Positions 27,027-35,637 of a stretch of DNA of 49,590 bases are shown piece by piece. The notes beneath the pieces are model-generated. The model was not told the origin of the DNA and searched no databases. It worked only from the letters and a program-made list of their open reading frames with translations. Within the stretch, counting starts at the first letter, position 1. Each line of letters begins with the position of its first letter. This DNA comes from Lysobacter_C sp966210725 (GTDB lineage Bacteria > Pseudomonadota > Gammaproteobacteria > Xanthomonadales > Xanthomonadaceae): contig CBIHLN010000011.1 in the NCBI GenBank assembly GCA_966210725.1, forward strand, positions 1-49,590, given 5' to 3'. The translations under genes and the position numbers were made by a program.

Positions 27027-28277
27027 TCACTGCTCGCGAAGCCGCGGCATGCCGTGCGCATCGCGGTCCTCGGTGACGGCTTCGTCGTAGATGCGGGCGC
27101 GCACGTCGCGGCCCGGCAGTTCGATGATCGTTTCCCCGCGCGAGGCGCGCAGGGCATTCGCATAGCTGTGCCGCGCGAGCGCCTCGTCGCCGTGCTGGGC
27201 GAAGCCGTGGCCGAGCTCTTCCCACGCCTCGCTGTTGGCGCCCTGCGCGAGTGCACGGTGCAGGTAGGTTTCCGCCTGCGACCACTGGCCCTGCGCGCGG
27301 GCCAGTCGCGCCAGCGTCACCAGCAGGGCCGGGCTGGCCGGGTGCGCGTGAAGCCAGCGCTCGGCATGCTCCCGACGCGCGTCCAGCCGGCCGATCGGCA
27401 ACCGGCCGTAGAGGCCGGCAAGGCCCTCGTCCCACTGCGTGTCCAGCGCATGTTCGATGCTGCTGGCCGCCGCCTCTTCCCAACGCAGCGCGGCGGCGCG
27501 CTCGGCGTAGGCGGCGACGATGGCGGGATGCGCACGCAGCGGCTTGGGCAGGGCCTCCCAGCGGTCGGCCAGGACATTGGCATCGCCCGCCTCGCGCAGG
27601 CCGGCTTCGGCCCACTGCGCCTCGGCACTGTCGAGGCGGGCCTTCGGCCACGCCTCCTGCTGGCGCAGCGCGCCCAGCAGCCCGTAGGCGTCGCCGGCGC
27701 GGCCTAGCTTCGACAGCGCTTCGGCGCGCAGCGCGAGGCCCCGCGGTGGCAGCGGCTGCGCATTCGGCGCGTCCAGCGCGCTCAGCGCGTCAGCGGGACG
27801 GCCATCGGCCAGCGCCAGCTCGGCCTGCGCGACGGCACGTGCGGTGGGATGGCGCGAGGCCAGTGCGTCCAGGTGCTGCTGCGCGAGCGTGGCGTCCCCG
27901 CGGGCGGCGGCGGCGCGCGCGGCGGCGACGTGCCCGACCGCGCCGATCTCATCGTCGTCGGTCTGCGCCAAGGCCTTTTCCGCGCGGCTCCAATGGCCCA
28001 GATGCGAGGCCTCCAGGCCTTCGATGAGGCGTGCGCGTGCGGCCTTCTTGCGCCGGCGGCGCAGCATCACGAATGGCGTGGTCAGCAGCTTCCAGACCAG
28101 CCAGACGGCGAGCACGCCGGCGAGCACCAGCACCAGGCTGTAGGCGAGCGACTTCTCGTAGGTCCAGTCGTTGTAGCTGACCACGACCAGCCCCGGATCC
28201 TGTGCCAGCAGCTGCGCCACGAGCGCACCGACCAGCGCCAGCACGATCCAGAACAACAGGCTGCGGAAAAGGTTCAT
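27027..28277 (-). CDS. hemY: HemY, inner-membrane TPR protein of the heme operon
   Basis: A 416-residue protein of the proteobacterial HemY_N family. Two N-terminal membrane helices (about residues 4-25 and 42-63) are separated by the conserved segment DPGLVVVSYNDWTYEKSL. A long alpha-helical region of TPR-like repeats follows to the end (for example LARLARAQGQWSQAETYLHRAL). It is thought to help late heme biosynthesis at the membrane; the exact job is unclear. It is not the Bacillus protoporphyrinogen oxidase that shares the symbol. Its ATG overlaps the hemX stop by one base (TGATG), so the two are coupled. Confidence 0.92.
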   Translation of the reverse strand: MNLFRSLLFWIVLALVGALVAQLLAQDPGLVVVSYNDWTYEKSLAYSLVLVLAGVLAVWLVWKLLTTPFVMLRRRRKKAARARLIEGLEASHLGHWSRAEKALAQTDDDEIGAVGHVAAARAAAARGDATLAQQHLDALASRHPTARAVAQAELALADGRPADALSALDAPNAQPLPPRGLALRAEALSKLGRAGDAYGLLGALRQQEAWPKARLDSAEAQWAEAGLREAGDANVLADRWEALPKPLRAHPAIVAAYAERAAALRWEEAAASSIEHALDTQWDEGLAGLYGRLPIGRLDARREHAERWLHAHPASPALLVTLARLARAQGQWSQAETYLHRALAQGANSEAWEELGHGFAQHGDEALARHSYANALRASRGETIIELPGRDVRARIYDEAVTEDRDAHGMPRLREQ

Positions 28278-29266
28278 CAGGGCTCCTGGCGCACGCTGCG
28301 CAACTGACGTAGTTGCTCGAGTGTGCTGCCCAGCGTTGCAAGCTCCGGTGAAAGGGGCAGCGCGGCGAGTGCGGCCAGCGTGTCGCGCCGCGCCTTCAGC
28401 GCGGGCGAAGGTGCCCAAAGCCGTTGCAGCCACGCGTCGGCGCGGCCCAGAGCGGACCGCCACGCGTCGCGGTCGCGGCGCTCGGCGGCGGCGCGCGCCA
28501 GTGTCAGCTCCAGTTGAAGGCCGGCCATGGCGTCGCCGCGGTCGGCCGGGCGGACGGCCAGGCTGCGGTGGCGCGGTTGGATGTCGAACACCGTCGAGAA
28601 CGCGCGTCGCCACCACGGCGCATCGGCAGCCGCGGGCGTGGCCGGTGCGGCATCGGCGGGCCGGTCCAGCGCACGGGTGAACGCCTGCAGCCGCGCAAGG
28701 GCCCGCACGCGCGGATCCTCGCCCAGTTCATCCAGTGCAGCGCGCTCCTGTACCAGCGCCTGGCGCAGGCTGAGGAAGGCCGGGTCGTCGACCCCGGCCA
28801 GCACGCCACCGGCCAGCGCATACGCCCGCTGCGCGCCGTCGAGGTCGCCGGCGATCAGCAGCCGCTGCTGGCCCATGCCCAGCAGCAGTTCGGCTTCATC
28901 CAGCCGCAGCGCCTGTGCGCCATGCCGGTCCGGGTCGGACCAGCGCGCAATGCTGTCTTCGATCAGCGCCGCCCGCTGGCCCATGCCGAGCAGCTCATCG
29001 CGCAGCACGCGGTTGGTCGCATCGGCCTGCTGGATCCGCTGGGCTTGCGCGCGCAGGTCGCCGCGCAAGGCGCTGATGCGGTCGTTAAGCGCTTCGATGC
29101 GCACGTCGGCCGCCGGCGAGGGGGCTGGCACATCGCGCGCCTCCCACCACGCCCATCCCCGCCAGGCGGCCAGAACCAGCAGCGCGAACAGCAGCCACCA
29201 GGGCCAGCCGGCGCGGCGCGGCACAGGGGTCGGGGAGGGCGATGCGGAGGGAGGTGTGGCGGACAC
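28277..29266 (-). CDS. hemX: HemX-family membrane protein
   Basis: A 329-residue protein with a short cytoplasmic Pro-rich N-terminus, one membrane helix (about 18-42, WPWWLLFALLVLAAW) and a long periplasmic part. The part next to the membrane is a coiled coil (EALNDRISALRGDLRAQAQRI). A helical HemX domain follows, with AQALRLDEAELLLGMGQQRLL. Databases often label this family uroporphyrinogen-III C-methyltransferase, but it lacks a SAM-binding methyltransferase domain, so that activity should not be assumed. It lies 25 bp after hemD and overlaps hemY. Confidence 0.9.
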   Translation of the reverse strand: MSATPPSASPSPTPVPRRAGWPWWLLFALLVLAAWRGWAWWEARDVPAPSPAADVRIEALNDRISALRGDLRAQAQRIQQADATNRVLRDELLGMGQRAALIEDSIARWSDPDRHGAQALRLDEAELLLGMGQQRLLIAGDLDGAQRAYALAGGVLAGVDDPAFLSLRQALVQERAALDELGEDPRVRALARLQAFTRALDRPADAAPATPAAADAPWWRRAFSTVFDIQPRHRSLAVRPADRGDAMAGLQLELTLARAAAERRDRDAWRSALGRADAWLQRLWAPSPALKARRDTLAALAALPLSPELATLGSTLEQLRQLRSVRQEP

Positions 29267-29291
29267 GGGCGTGGCGCGATCGGGGGACTGC

Positions 29292-30056
29292 TCATGCTAC
29301 CGGAACGGGGTCTCCACACGGCTCGCGAGCGGCGGCCACGAGATCGGCAGGACGGGGGCTGCGGGCGATGCGCACGCGCTCGAACCCCGCTTCGTGCGCG
29401 ATGGCCGCCAGGCGCTCGCTGGCGGCGATGACCGTCGCCGAGTACAGGACGTCGAGCGCATCCCCAGGCAGCGCCCCGAACACCCGCTGCAACGCCTCGC
29501 CGCTGGTGAGCGCCAGCACCAGCGGCTGGGGGGCATCTCGCAATGCTTCGACGGCACGCGGTGGCAGGGCCACGGGCATGCGCGCGTAGACGTCGGCGCG
29601 TCGCACTTCGATCCCGCGTCGCTCCAGCGCCGGCTGCAGCATGCCGCGCCCGCCGGGCGCGGTGACCAGCCCGACGCGGCCGGCCGTGCCTGCCGCCAGT
29701 TGCGGCAGGGCGAGCAGGCCTTCGGTGTCCATCCGTGCCGGGGTGTGGACGTCGGCCACGCCCGCGCGCCGCAAGGCCGCCGCCGTGCCGCTGCCGACCG
29801 CGCAGGCCACCACCGGCGGCAACGCCTGCAACCGCGCCGCCGCGCGCACCGCGGCCGGGCTGGTGAACACCACGGTATCCGCCGACAGCGCGCGCTGCAG
29901 GGCCGCGCGGCTGGACGGGTCGTCGCGGTCCTGCAGCCGCCACGGCGACAGCGCGATCAGACCCCCACCATGGCGCGCGGCCGCGCGGCGCAGGCCGTCG
30001 TGGCCGCCGCGCGGGCGCAACGAAACCAGCGTCCATCGGGATGTCGGCGATTGCAT
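29292..30056 (-). CDS. hemD: Uroporphyrinogen-III synthase
   Basis: A 254-residue enzyme that closes and inverts ring D of hydroxymethylbilane to give uroporphyrinogen III, the branch point for heme, siroheme and cobalamin. The family is poorly conserved. The visible hallmarks are the two-lobed pattern, DTVVFTSPAAVRAA in the first lobe, VACAVGSGTAAAL near the middle, and LALTSGEALQRVF in the second lobe. The start at MQSPTSRW lies opposite the thioesterase start, 129 bp away. It is the first gene of hemD-hemX-hemY; hemC is not in the window. Confidence 0.9.
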   Translation of the reverse strand: MQSPTSRWTLVSLRPRGGHDGLRRAAARHGGGLIALSPWRLQDRDDPSSRAALQRALSADTVVFTSPAAVRAAARLQALPPVVACAVGSGTAAALRRAGVADVHTPARMDTEGLLALPQLAAGTAGRVGLVTAPGGRGMLQPALERRGIEVRRADVYARMPVALPPRAVEALRDAPQPLVLALTSGEALQRVFGALPGDALDVLYSATVIAASERLAAIAHEAGFERVRIARSPRPADLVAAAREPCGDPVPVA

Positions 30057-30185
30057 CGTGGCAGCGTGCCATGCGGCGGACGGACCGAACAGGGCGACGT
30101 ATTCCCCTCGGTGTCGCACGGGCCGGCGGTTCCGGCCGCACGCGTCCTGCTGCAAGAATGGGGTCCCCACCCACACGGTGCCTCC

Positions 30186-30659
30186 ATGGCCGACGACGTC
30201 CTCACCCGACTCGACCACCACTACCAGTCGATGCCGCCGGTCGCGGCCCTGCAGCTGCGTGTCGCCGGCTTCGACGGCGAGCGCCTGCGGCTGCACGCGC
30301 CCCTGTCGGCGCACGTCAACGACAAGGGGTGCGCGTTCGGCGGCAGCCTGGCGTCGATGATGACCCTGGCCTCGTGGGGGCTGGTCACGCTGCGGATCGA
30401 GGAGGCCGGACTGGATGCGGATGTGTACGTGGCCGACAGCCAGGTGCGGTACCTGGCGCCGCTGTTCGGCGACCTCGACGTAACGGCCGAGGGCGATACC
30501 GACGCCGACTGGTCGGCATTCACCGCGACGCTGCGCCAGCGCGGCCGGGCCCGCATCGGCCTACGCGCGTGGGCCGGGCTGCCCGAGGGCGGCATCGCCA
30601 CCGAGTTCACCGCCCGCTACGTGGCGATCGTCCGCGATCCCGGCCACGCAGCGCCGTAG
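30186..30659 (+). CDS. Hotdog-fold thioesterase (YiiD C-terminal type)
   Basis: A 157-residue protein resembling the putative thioesterase domain found at the C-terminus of E. coli YiiD. The hotdog helix segment is HVNDKGCAFGGSLASMMTLASWG, followed by a strand with VADSQVRYLAPLFGDL, where substrate-binding residues usually sit. It would hydrolyse an acyl-CoA or acyl-ACP; the substrate is unknown. It is divergent from hemD and followed 56 bp later by a small lipoprotein gene. Confidence 0.82.
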   Translation: MADDVLTRLDHHYQSMPPVAALQLRVAGFDGERLRLHAPLSAHVNDKGCAFGGSLASMMTLASWGLVTLRIEEAGLDADVYVADSQVRYLAPLFGDLDVTAEGDTDADWSAFTATLRQRGRARIGLRAWAGLPEGGIATEFTARYVAIVRDPGHAAP

Positions 30660-30715
30660 CCTGCTACCTTCGCGGCCTTCAGCCCGTAGCCGGGGCCGCC
30701 CTCCAGGAGAGTCCG

Positions 30716-31135
30716 ATGCGTTGGATCCAGTCGCTGCTGCTGCTCGTTCTCGTTTCGCTGTTGGCCGGCTGCGCCAGCATGACCAGCGAGCAGGACCTGT
30801 TGAACCGTAACCAGTACGCATGGTCCGGCGCCATCCGGTGGGGCGATTTCGAGGGCGCGATGAACCTGATCGACCCGCTCAAGCGGGAAGAGCAAGCGCT
30901 GACCGATGTCGAGCTGGCCCGCTACGAGCAGGTGCAGATCTCGCATTACCGCGACATCGGCGCCAGCCAGGACATGGAGGCCGGCACCGCCGTGCGCGAC
31001 ATCGAGATCGGCGTGGTCAACAGGCACACGATGACCGAACGCACCGTGCGCTACCGCGAGCAATGGCGGTGGGACGAACCGAGCAAGACCTGGTGGCTGA
31101 CCTCGGGCATGCCGGACCTGTGGGACGGGGAATGA
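30716..31135 (+). CDS. Small lipoprotein of unknown function
   Basis: A 139-residue protein with a lipoprotein signal (LLAGC, Cys19) and an AGGAGA ribosome site six bases before the ATG. The mature part has a helical start (SEQDLLNRNQYAW) and a mixed alpha/beta body ending in strands with many aromatic residues (RTVRYREQWRW, KTWWLTSGMPDLW). That shape is reminiscent of small NTF2-like or SnoaL-like folds, but no catalytic pattern is visible. It is not assigned to a named family. It precedes the rhodanese-secB-gpsA group. Confidence 0.82.
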   Translation: MRWIQSLLLLVLVSLLAGCASMTSEQDLLNRNQYAWSGAIRWGDFEGAMNLIDPLKREEQALTDVELARYEQVQISHYRDIGASQDMEAGTAVRDIEIGVVNRHTMTERTVRYREQWRWDEPSKTWWLTSGMPDLWDGE

Positions 31136-31202
31136 CCGGTGCTTTTGCGCCGCCACCGGCGCTGGGCCACAATCCCGGCCCCCTTGCCGACGCCGTGATG
31201 CC

Positions 31203-31640
31203 GTGACCCTCGAAGAACTGCTCGCCTTTGCCGGGCGCCACCCCTATCTGTCGATGGCGCTGGCGGGCCTGACGGTCGCGATCGTCTACACGGAAATTGC
31301 ACGGCTGTTCCGGGGCTACAAGGGCCTGCGGCCGGCCGAGCTGACCGGGCTGATCAACCGCGAGAACGCGCTGGTGGTCGACCTCTCGGCCACCAACGAC
31401 TTCCAGAAGGGCCACATCGCCGGCAGCCGGTCGGTGCAGCCCAGCCAGTTCGACCCCGAAAGCAAGCTGCTGGCCCACGCCAAGGCCCTCCCGGTGGTGG
31501 CCGTGTGTCGCACCGGGCACGCGTCGGCCGCGGCGGCCAAGCGCCTGAAGAAAGCCGGCTTCGAGCACGTGTACTGGCTCGATGGCGGCATCCAGGCCTG
31601 GCAGCAGGCCGACCTGCCGCTGGTCAAGGGCCGCGGCTGA
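31203..31640 (+). CDS. Membrane-anchored rhodanese-like protein (YibN type)
   Basis: A 145-residue protein with an N-terminal membrane helix (about 13-33) and a rhodanese domain. The active-site loop is CRTGHASA, with the catalytic Cys of the C-x-x-G-x-x-S form, so sulfur transfer is possible. It matches E. coli YibN in size, topology and position before secB and gpsA; the glutaredoxin gene grxC usual between them in enteric bacteria is absent. The start is GTG at 31203, because the nearby ATG at 31198 is out of frame. Confidence 0.88.
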   Translation: MTLEELLAFAGRHPYLSMALAGLTVAIVYTEIARLFRGYKGLRPAELTGLINRENALVVDLSATNDFQKGHIAGSRSVQPSQFDPESKLLAHAKALPVVAVCRTGHASAAAAKRLKKAGFEHVYWLDGGIQAWQQADLPLVKGRG

Positions 31641-31764
31641 ACGGGGCGGGCCGCCGGCGCCGGGCCTTGTTTCGATCTGCCGCGCCCCAAGCCTGAGACC
31701 CGGGCGCACGAGACGTGCGTGCCATAATCGTCCACTTATCGATTTTTAGCCGGAGTTCCGAGTC

Positions 31765-32292
31765 ATGTCCGAAGAAACCGCCAACGGCGCCGCTGCGCCC
31801 GCCGATACCGCCGCCCAGAACGGCCCGGCGTTCACGGTCGAGAAGATCTATGCCAAGGACGTGTCCTTCGAGGTGCCCGGCGCCCCGGCGGTGTTCAACG
31901 AGACCGCGCAGCCGCAGCTGCAGATGAACCTCAGCCAGAACGTGCAGCGCCTGGGCGAGAACGCCTACGAAGTGGTACTGGGCATCACCCTGACCTGCAA
32001 GGTCGAGGACAAGCCGCTGTACCTGGTGGAAGTGAAGCAGGCGGGCGTGTTCGGCCTGACGGGCTTCGAGGCCGCCACCCTCGACGGCATGCTCGGCACC
32101 CACTGCCCGAACGTGCTGTACCCGTACGCGCGCAACCTGGTCAGCACGCTGGTGCAGTCCGGCGGCTTCCCGCCGTTCCTGCTGCAGCCGATCAATTTCG
32201 ACGCGCTCTACGCCGAGGGCCTGCGTCAGCGCGCCGCGCAGCAGGGCCAGAACAACGGCCTGGCGGATACCGAAGCCGCCGGCAACGCCTGA
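31765..32292 (+). CDS. secB: Protein-export chaperone SecB
   Basis: A 175-residue tetrameric chaperone that holds preproteins unfolded and delivers them to SecA. Conserved segments are FTVEKIYAKDVSFEVPGAP at the start, VVLGITLTCKVEDKPLYLVEVKQAG in the middle, and LGTHCPNVLYPYARNLVSTLV and GGFPPFLLQPINFDALY near the end. The N-terminal 15 residues are an Ala-rich tail. CGGAG lies nine bases before the ATG. gpsA starts immediately after the stop, so they form an operon. Confidence 0.97.
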   Translation: MSEETANGAAAPADTAAQNGPAFTVEKIYAKDVSFEVPGAPAVFNETAQPQLQMNLSQNVQRLGENAYEVVLGITLTCKVEDKPLYLVEVKQAGVFGLTGFEAATLDGMLGTHCPNVLYPYARNLVSTLVQSGGFPPFLLQPINFDALYAEGLRQRAAQQGQNNGLADTEAAGNA

Positions 32293-32293
32293 T

Positions 32294-33352
32294 TTGGCCG
32301 TCGTGCCGAACGACGGGACCGGGTCGGGCACCGCCGCGCCACCGCGCGTGACGGTGCTCGGTGCCGGTTCGTGGGGCACCGCGCTCGCGGCCCTCACCGC
32401 CCGCCACGGGTGCCCCACTACGCTGTGGGGCCGTGATGCCGACTGCGTGGCGGCCATCGACCGCGAGCACCGCAACCCGCGATACCTGCCCGACCTGGCG
32501 CTGCCGGACGCGCTGCGCGCCACGACCGACCTGGCGGCGGCGCTGCGCGACGCCGAGCTGGTGCTGGTGGTGGTGCCGTCGCATGCGTTTGCCGAGACGC
32601 TTCGCGCACTGGCGCCGCACCGGCCCCCCGCGGCTGGCGTAGCCTGGGCCACCAAGGGCTTCGAGCCGGGCAGTGGCCGCTTCCTGCACGAGGTCGCCGG
32701 CGAGGTGCTGGGCGACGGGGTGCCGCTGGCCGTCGTCACCGGGCCGTCCTTCGCCAAGGAAGTGGCTGCCGGCCTGCCGACGGCGCTGACGGTGCATTCC
32801 GACACGCCCGCGTTCGCGCAATCGGTTGCCGACGTGCTGCACGGCCCCGCGTTCCGCGCCTACACCGGTGACGACATGCTCGGCGCCGAGCTGGGTGGGG
32901 CGATGAAGAACGTGCTGGCCGTGGCCACCGGCGTCGCCGACGGCATGGACCTCGGGCTCAATGCCCGCGCCGGCCTGATCACGCGGGGCCTCAACGAGAT
33001 GCTTCGTCTCAACCAGGCGATCGGCGGCAAGGCCGAGACGCTGATGGGGCTGGCCGGCCTGGGCGACCTGGTGCTGACCTGCACCGGCGACCTGTCGCGC
33101 AACCGCCGTCTGGGTCTGGCGCTGGGTCGTGGCCAGTCCATCGAAGATGCCGTTCGCGCCATCGGCCAGGTGGTCGAATCGGTGCAGACCGCCGACGAGG
33201 TGATGCGCCAGGCGCACCGGCACGGCATCGAGTTGCCGATCTCCAGCGCCGTCCAGTCGGTGCTCCATGGCGACATCACCCCGACAGACGGGTTGCGCCA
33301 GTTGCTGGCGCGCGAACAGAAGCCCGAATACCCGCACGGGTTGTTCGAATAG
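32294..33352 (+). CDS. gpsA: Glycerol-3-phosphate dehydrogenase [NAD(P)+]
   Basis: A 352-residue enzyme reducing dihydroxyacetone phosphate to sn-glycerol 3-phosphate for phospholipid synthesis. The nucleotide-binding motif VLGAGSWGTALAAL is near residue 21. Further conserved parts are VTGPSFAKEVA and the catalytic region LGGAMKNVLAVATGVADGM with NARAGLITRGLNEM. The start is uncertain. A TTG at 32294, one base after the secB stop, gives MAVVPN; a GTG at 32303 would give a protein three residues shorter. The conserved region is unaffected. A strong terminator follows directly. Confidence 0.95.
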   Translation: MAVVPNDGTGSGTAAPPRVTVLGAGSWGTALAALTARHGCPTTLWGRDADCVAAIDREHRNPRYLPDLALPDALRATTDLAAALRDAELVLVVVPSHAFAETLRALAPHRPPAAGVAWATKGFEPGSGRFLHEVAGEVLGDGVPLAVVTGPSFAKEVAAGLPTALTVHSDTPAFAQSVADVLHGPAFRAYTGDDMLGAELGGAMKNVLAVATGVADGMDLGLNARAGLITRGLNEMLRLNQAIGGKAETLMGLAGLGDLVLTCTGDLSRNRRLGLALGRGQSIEDAVRAIGQVVESVQTADEVMRQAHRHGIELPISSAVQSVLHGDITPTDGLRQLLAREQKPEYPHGLFE

Positions 33353-33380
33353 AAAAAGCCCGGCGCACGCCGGGCTTTTT
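33353..33380 (+). terminator. Terminator of secB-gpsA
   Basis: AAAAAGCCCGGC pairs with GCCGGGCTTTTT around a four-base loop, directly after the gpsA stop. It has T residues on both strands, so it could work in both directions. Confidence 0.93.
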
Positions 33381-33430
33381 CATGGCGCCGCCGCCGGGAC
33401 CTCCGAACCGTACGGCTGGATCCGGCGTCC

Positions 33431-33464
33431 GGACAAAGAAGAAGCCCGGCCGGAGCCGGGCTTC
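33431..33464 (-). terminator. Terminator of the Ax21-type gene
   Basis: GAAGCCCGGC pairs with GCCGGGCTTC around a CGGA loop (33441-33464). Read on the minus strand it is followed by TTCTTTG. It lies 72 bp after the stop of the outer-membrane protein gene. Confidence 0.75.
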
Positions 33465-33536
33465 GCATCGCGACAGTCGGGGGAGACCGACCGGGGGAGA
33501 GAGAGATCGCGATGTCGTGCTGCGGTGCCGGTGCGA

Positions 33537-34136
33537 TCAGAACGTGATGCGCGGGCCGACGAAGAACTGGGTATCGCCGTCGATGAACTTCACATCGCCG
33601 TTGATGCCCCACATCGGGTTGAACTTCACCTGGGCGCCGAGGCGGCCGTAGAACTCGCCATCGCGGTCGCCGCCGCCGATGGCCTCGCCGTCCTCGAAGC
33701 CCGCCATGGCGTAGCCTTCCAGGGCCGGGGCAAGTGCGCCACGGACGCCGGCTTCCACGCTCCAACCGTCGGCGTCGAGGTCATTGCCGAGGATGTCGCG
33801 GCCGGCATCGAACTTCTCGTACGCCACGCGGGTGACCAGGTCGGCACGCGGGCTGACCTCGTGGTTGTAGCCGACACCGACGCGCCACTGGTCGAAGTCG
33901 ATGTTGGTGTCGTCGATTTCCTGGTTGCTGTAGCCGCCGAACAGGTGGAAGTTGGGGGCGATCGCGCCGGAGCCGTTCACGGCCCAGCCGTCGGCGTCGC
34001 CGCCGTCGGTCTCGGTGCCGGCGTAGCCACCTTCCACGTAGTTGTAGGAGACGCCTTCGGCGGCCGTGGCGGCCAGCGGCAGCGCGGCCAGCAGGGTGAG
34101 GGCGGCAAGCTTGGTCAGGGCGGGAGAACGCTTCAT
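33537..34136 (-). CDS. Ax21-family outer-membrane beta-barrel protein
   Basis: A 199-residue protein with a signal peptide ending TAA, and a mature start AEGVSYNYVEGGYAGTET. This and NFHLFGGYSNQEIDDTNIDFDQWRVGVGYN match the Ax21 (Omp) family of Xanthomonas and Stenotrophomonas. It has repeated amphipathic strands and ends in Phe (GPRITF), as BAM-assembled barrels do. Early claims that Ax21 is a quorum signal or the XA21 ligand were retracted, so only a small outer-membrane barrel is supported. AGAGAGG at 34142-34148 is its ribosome site. The 207 bp up to trmL probably hold its promoter, but no clear boxes were found. Confidence 0.92.
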   Translation of the reverse strand: MKRSPALTKLAALTLLAALPLAATAAEGVSYNYVEGGYAGTETDGGDADGWAVNGSGAIAPNFHLFGGYSNQEIDDTNIDFDQWRVGVGYNHEVSPRADLVTRVAYEKFDAGRDILGNDLDADGWSVEAGVRGALAPALEGYAMAGFEDGEAIGGGDRDGEFYGRLGAQVKFNPMWGINGDVKFIDGDTQFFVGPRITF

Positions 34137-34343
34137 CGGGGCCTCTCTTGATTTTTCGGATTCAGGGGCCGGTGGGCGGGCCTTCTGCGGGCCCTGCCGT
34201 CCAGTGGCCGAATGGCGGCCGGCTGGAGACCGGTCGCGCCAGTATCCGGAGGAACTTTCAACGAAGCCTTAATACTGAACTGCGCAGTGCAGGAACTTAC
34301 ACGTCCCGTTCATGGTCGTGGCGGTCCGCTTCATTCGCCCCGG

Positions 34344-34808
34344 TCAGGTGCCGCCCTCGAACCCCTGCTGCCGCCACGCCTCGAACACCACCACGGCCAC
34401 GGCGTTGGACAGGTTGAGGCTGCGGTTGCCGGGCCGCATCGGCAGGCGCAGGCGGTGCGCGGGGGGCACGTCGTCCAGCACGGACCCAGGCAGGCCTCGG
34501 GTTTCGGGGCCGAACAGCACCGCGTCGCCGGGGCCATAGGCGGGGGTGTCGTAGCGCACCTGTCCGCGCGTGCTCAGCGCGAACAGGCGCTGGGGTGCGA
34601 TCGCGGCCAGCGCTGCGTCCAGGGTGTCGTGAACGCTGAGGGTGGCGTACTCGTGGTAGTCCAGCCCCGCGCGACGCAACTGCCGGTCCTCCAGCTCGAA
34701 CCCCAGCGGCCGCACCAGGTGAAGGCGCGCTCCGGTGTTGGCGCACAGGCGGATGACGTTGCCGGTGTTGGGCGGAATCTCGGGCTGGTAGAGGATGACG
34801 TCGAGCAT
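34344..34808 (-). CDS. trmL: tRNA (cytidine/uridine-34-2'-O)-methyltransferase
   Basis: A 154-residue SPOUT-class enzyme that methylates the wobble ribose of tRNA-Leu isoacceptors using S-adenosylmethionine. Motif 1 is PEIPPNTGNVIRLCANTGA. The trefoil-knot motifs are LFGPETRGLP and MRPGNRSLNLSNAVAVVVFEAWRQ. The length is that of minimal YibK-type TrmL with no extra RNA-binding domain. It lies near secB-gpsA as in enteric bacteria, but on the opposite strand and with the Ax21-type gene between. Confidence 0.95.
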   Translation of the reverse strand: MLDVILYQPEIPPNTGNVIRLCANTGARLHLVRPLGFELEDRQLRRAGLDYHEYATLSVHDTLDAALAAIAPQRLFALSTRGQVRYDTPAYGPGDAVLFGPETRGLPGSVLDDVPPAHRLRLPMRPGNRSLNLSNAVAVVVFEAWRQQGFEGGT

Positions 34809-34842
34809 GTGGAGGGCCGGGAGCGTGGCGCGGCGCGCGACC

Positions 34843-35571
34843 CTACCAGTCGATCGCCTCGCCGCGGTAGTCGATGAAGCGGCCGCTGTCGGCGGGCGTC
34901 GCCTGGCGGGCCTGTTCCAGCAGGCCCGCCACCGAAACCGGGGCTTCCAGCGGCGCGTCCGTGCCGCCCATGTCGGTGCGCACCCACCCGGGGGACACCG
35001 CGAGCACCGTGATGCCGCGATCGGCCAGCGCCTGCGCCAGCAGCACGGTGGCCATGTTCAGCGCGGCCTTGGACATCGCGTAGGTGGGCGTGTTGAACCC
35101 GTCCACGCCGGCGATCGAGCCCAGCCGCGAGGACAGGTTCACCACAACCGCCCCGCCACGTCCCGCCCCACCGTCGGCCAGCAGCGGCGCCAGCGCCTGC
35201 GTTAGCAGGAACGGGCCGGCGGCGTTGACGCGCAGGCTGTCGTGCAACTGCGCCGGCTCGATGTGGCCGAAGCGCTCGCCCGAATGCAGGACGCCGGCGT
35301 TGTTGACCAGCAGGTCCAGCCGGCCGTCGTCGCCCAGCACCAGCGGCAGTTCGCGCGCGAGTTCGGCATGCGAGCGCGGTTCGGCCAGGTCCAGCGGCAG
35401 CACGTGCAAGCGGCCGGGGTGCTCGCCGGTCAGCGTGTTGAGGGCATTGGCGCGCCCGGGATGGCGGCAGGTGGCGATCACGCGGTCGCCGGCGGCCAGC
35501 AGTTGGCGGACGAATTCCAGACCGAGGCCGCGGTTGGCGCCGGTGACCAGGCAGTGGCGTGCAGTCGTCAT
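34843..35571 (-). CDS. Short-chain dehydrogenase/reductase
   Basis: A 242-residue classical SDR. The cofactor motif is TGANRGLG at residues 10-17, NNAG follows strand 4 (LLVNNAGVL), and the catalytic Ser and Y-x-x-x-K lie in NLSSRLGS and TYAMSKAAL. The Arg after strand 2 (ATCRHPGRA) suggests NADP use. The start at 35571 has GGGAGG seven bases upstream; a start five codons earlier lacks one. The substrate is unknown. It lies 34 bp before trmL on the same strand, so the two may share a transcript. Confidence 0.9.
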   Translation of the reverse strand: MTTARHCLVTGANRGLGLEFVRQLLAAGDRVIATCRHPGRANALNTLTGEHPGRLHVLPLDLAEPRSHAELARELPLVLGDDGRLDLLVNNAGVLHSGERFGHIEPAQLHDSLRVNAAGPFLLTQALAPLLADGGAGRGGAVVVNLSSRLGSIAGVDGFNTPTYAMSKAALNMATVLLAQALADRGITVLAVSPGWVRTDMGGTDAPLEAPVSVAGLLEQARQATPADSGRFIDYRGEAIDW

Positions 35572-35637
35572 GGACAGGCCTCCCATCCGGTCACGTGACC
35601 GTCGGGCGAGTGTACGCAGCCGGCGCCGCGGTCCGGT

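Noticed and set aside
28277..29266. A uroporphyrinogen-III C-methyltransferase activity for HemX
   Set aside because: The protein has one membrane helix, a coiled coil and a helical HemX domain, but no SAM-dependent methyltransferase fold; the common label is a naming artefact.
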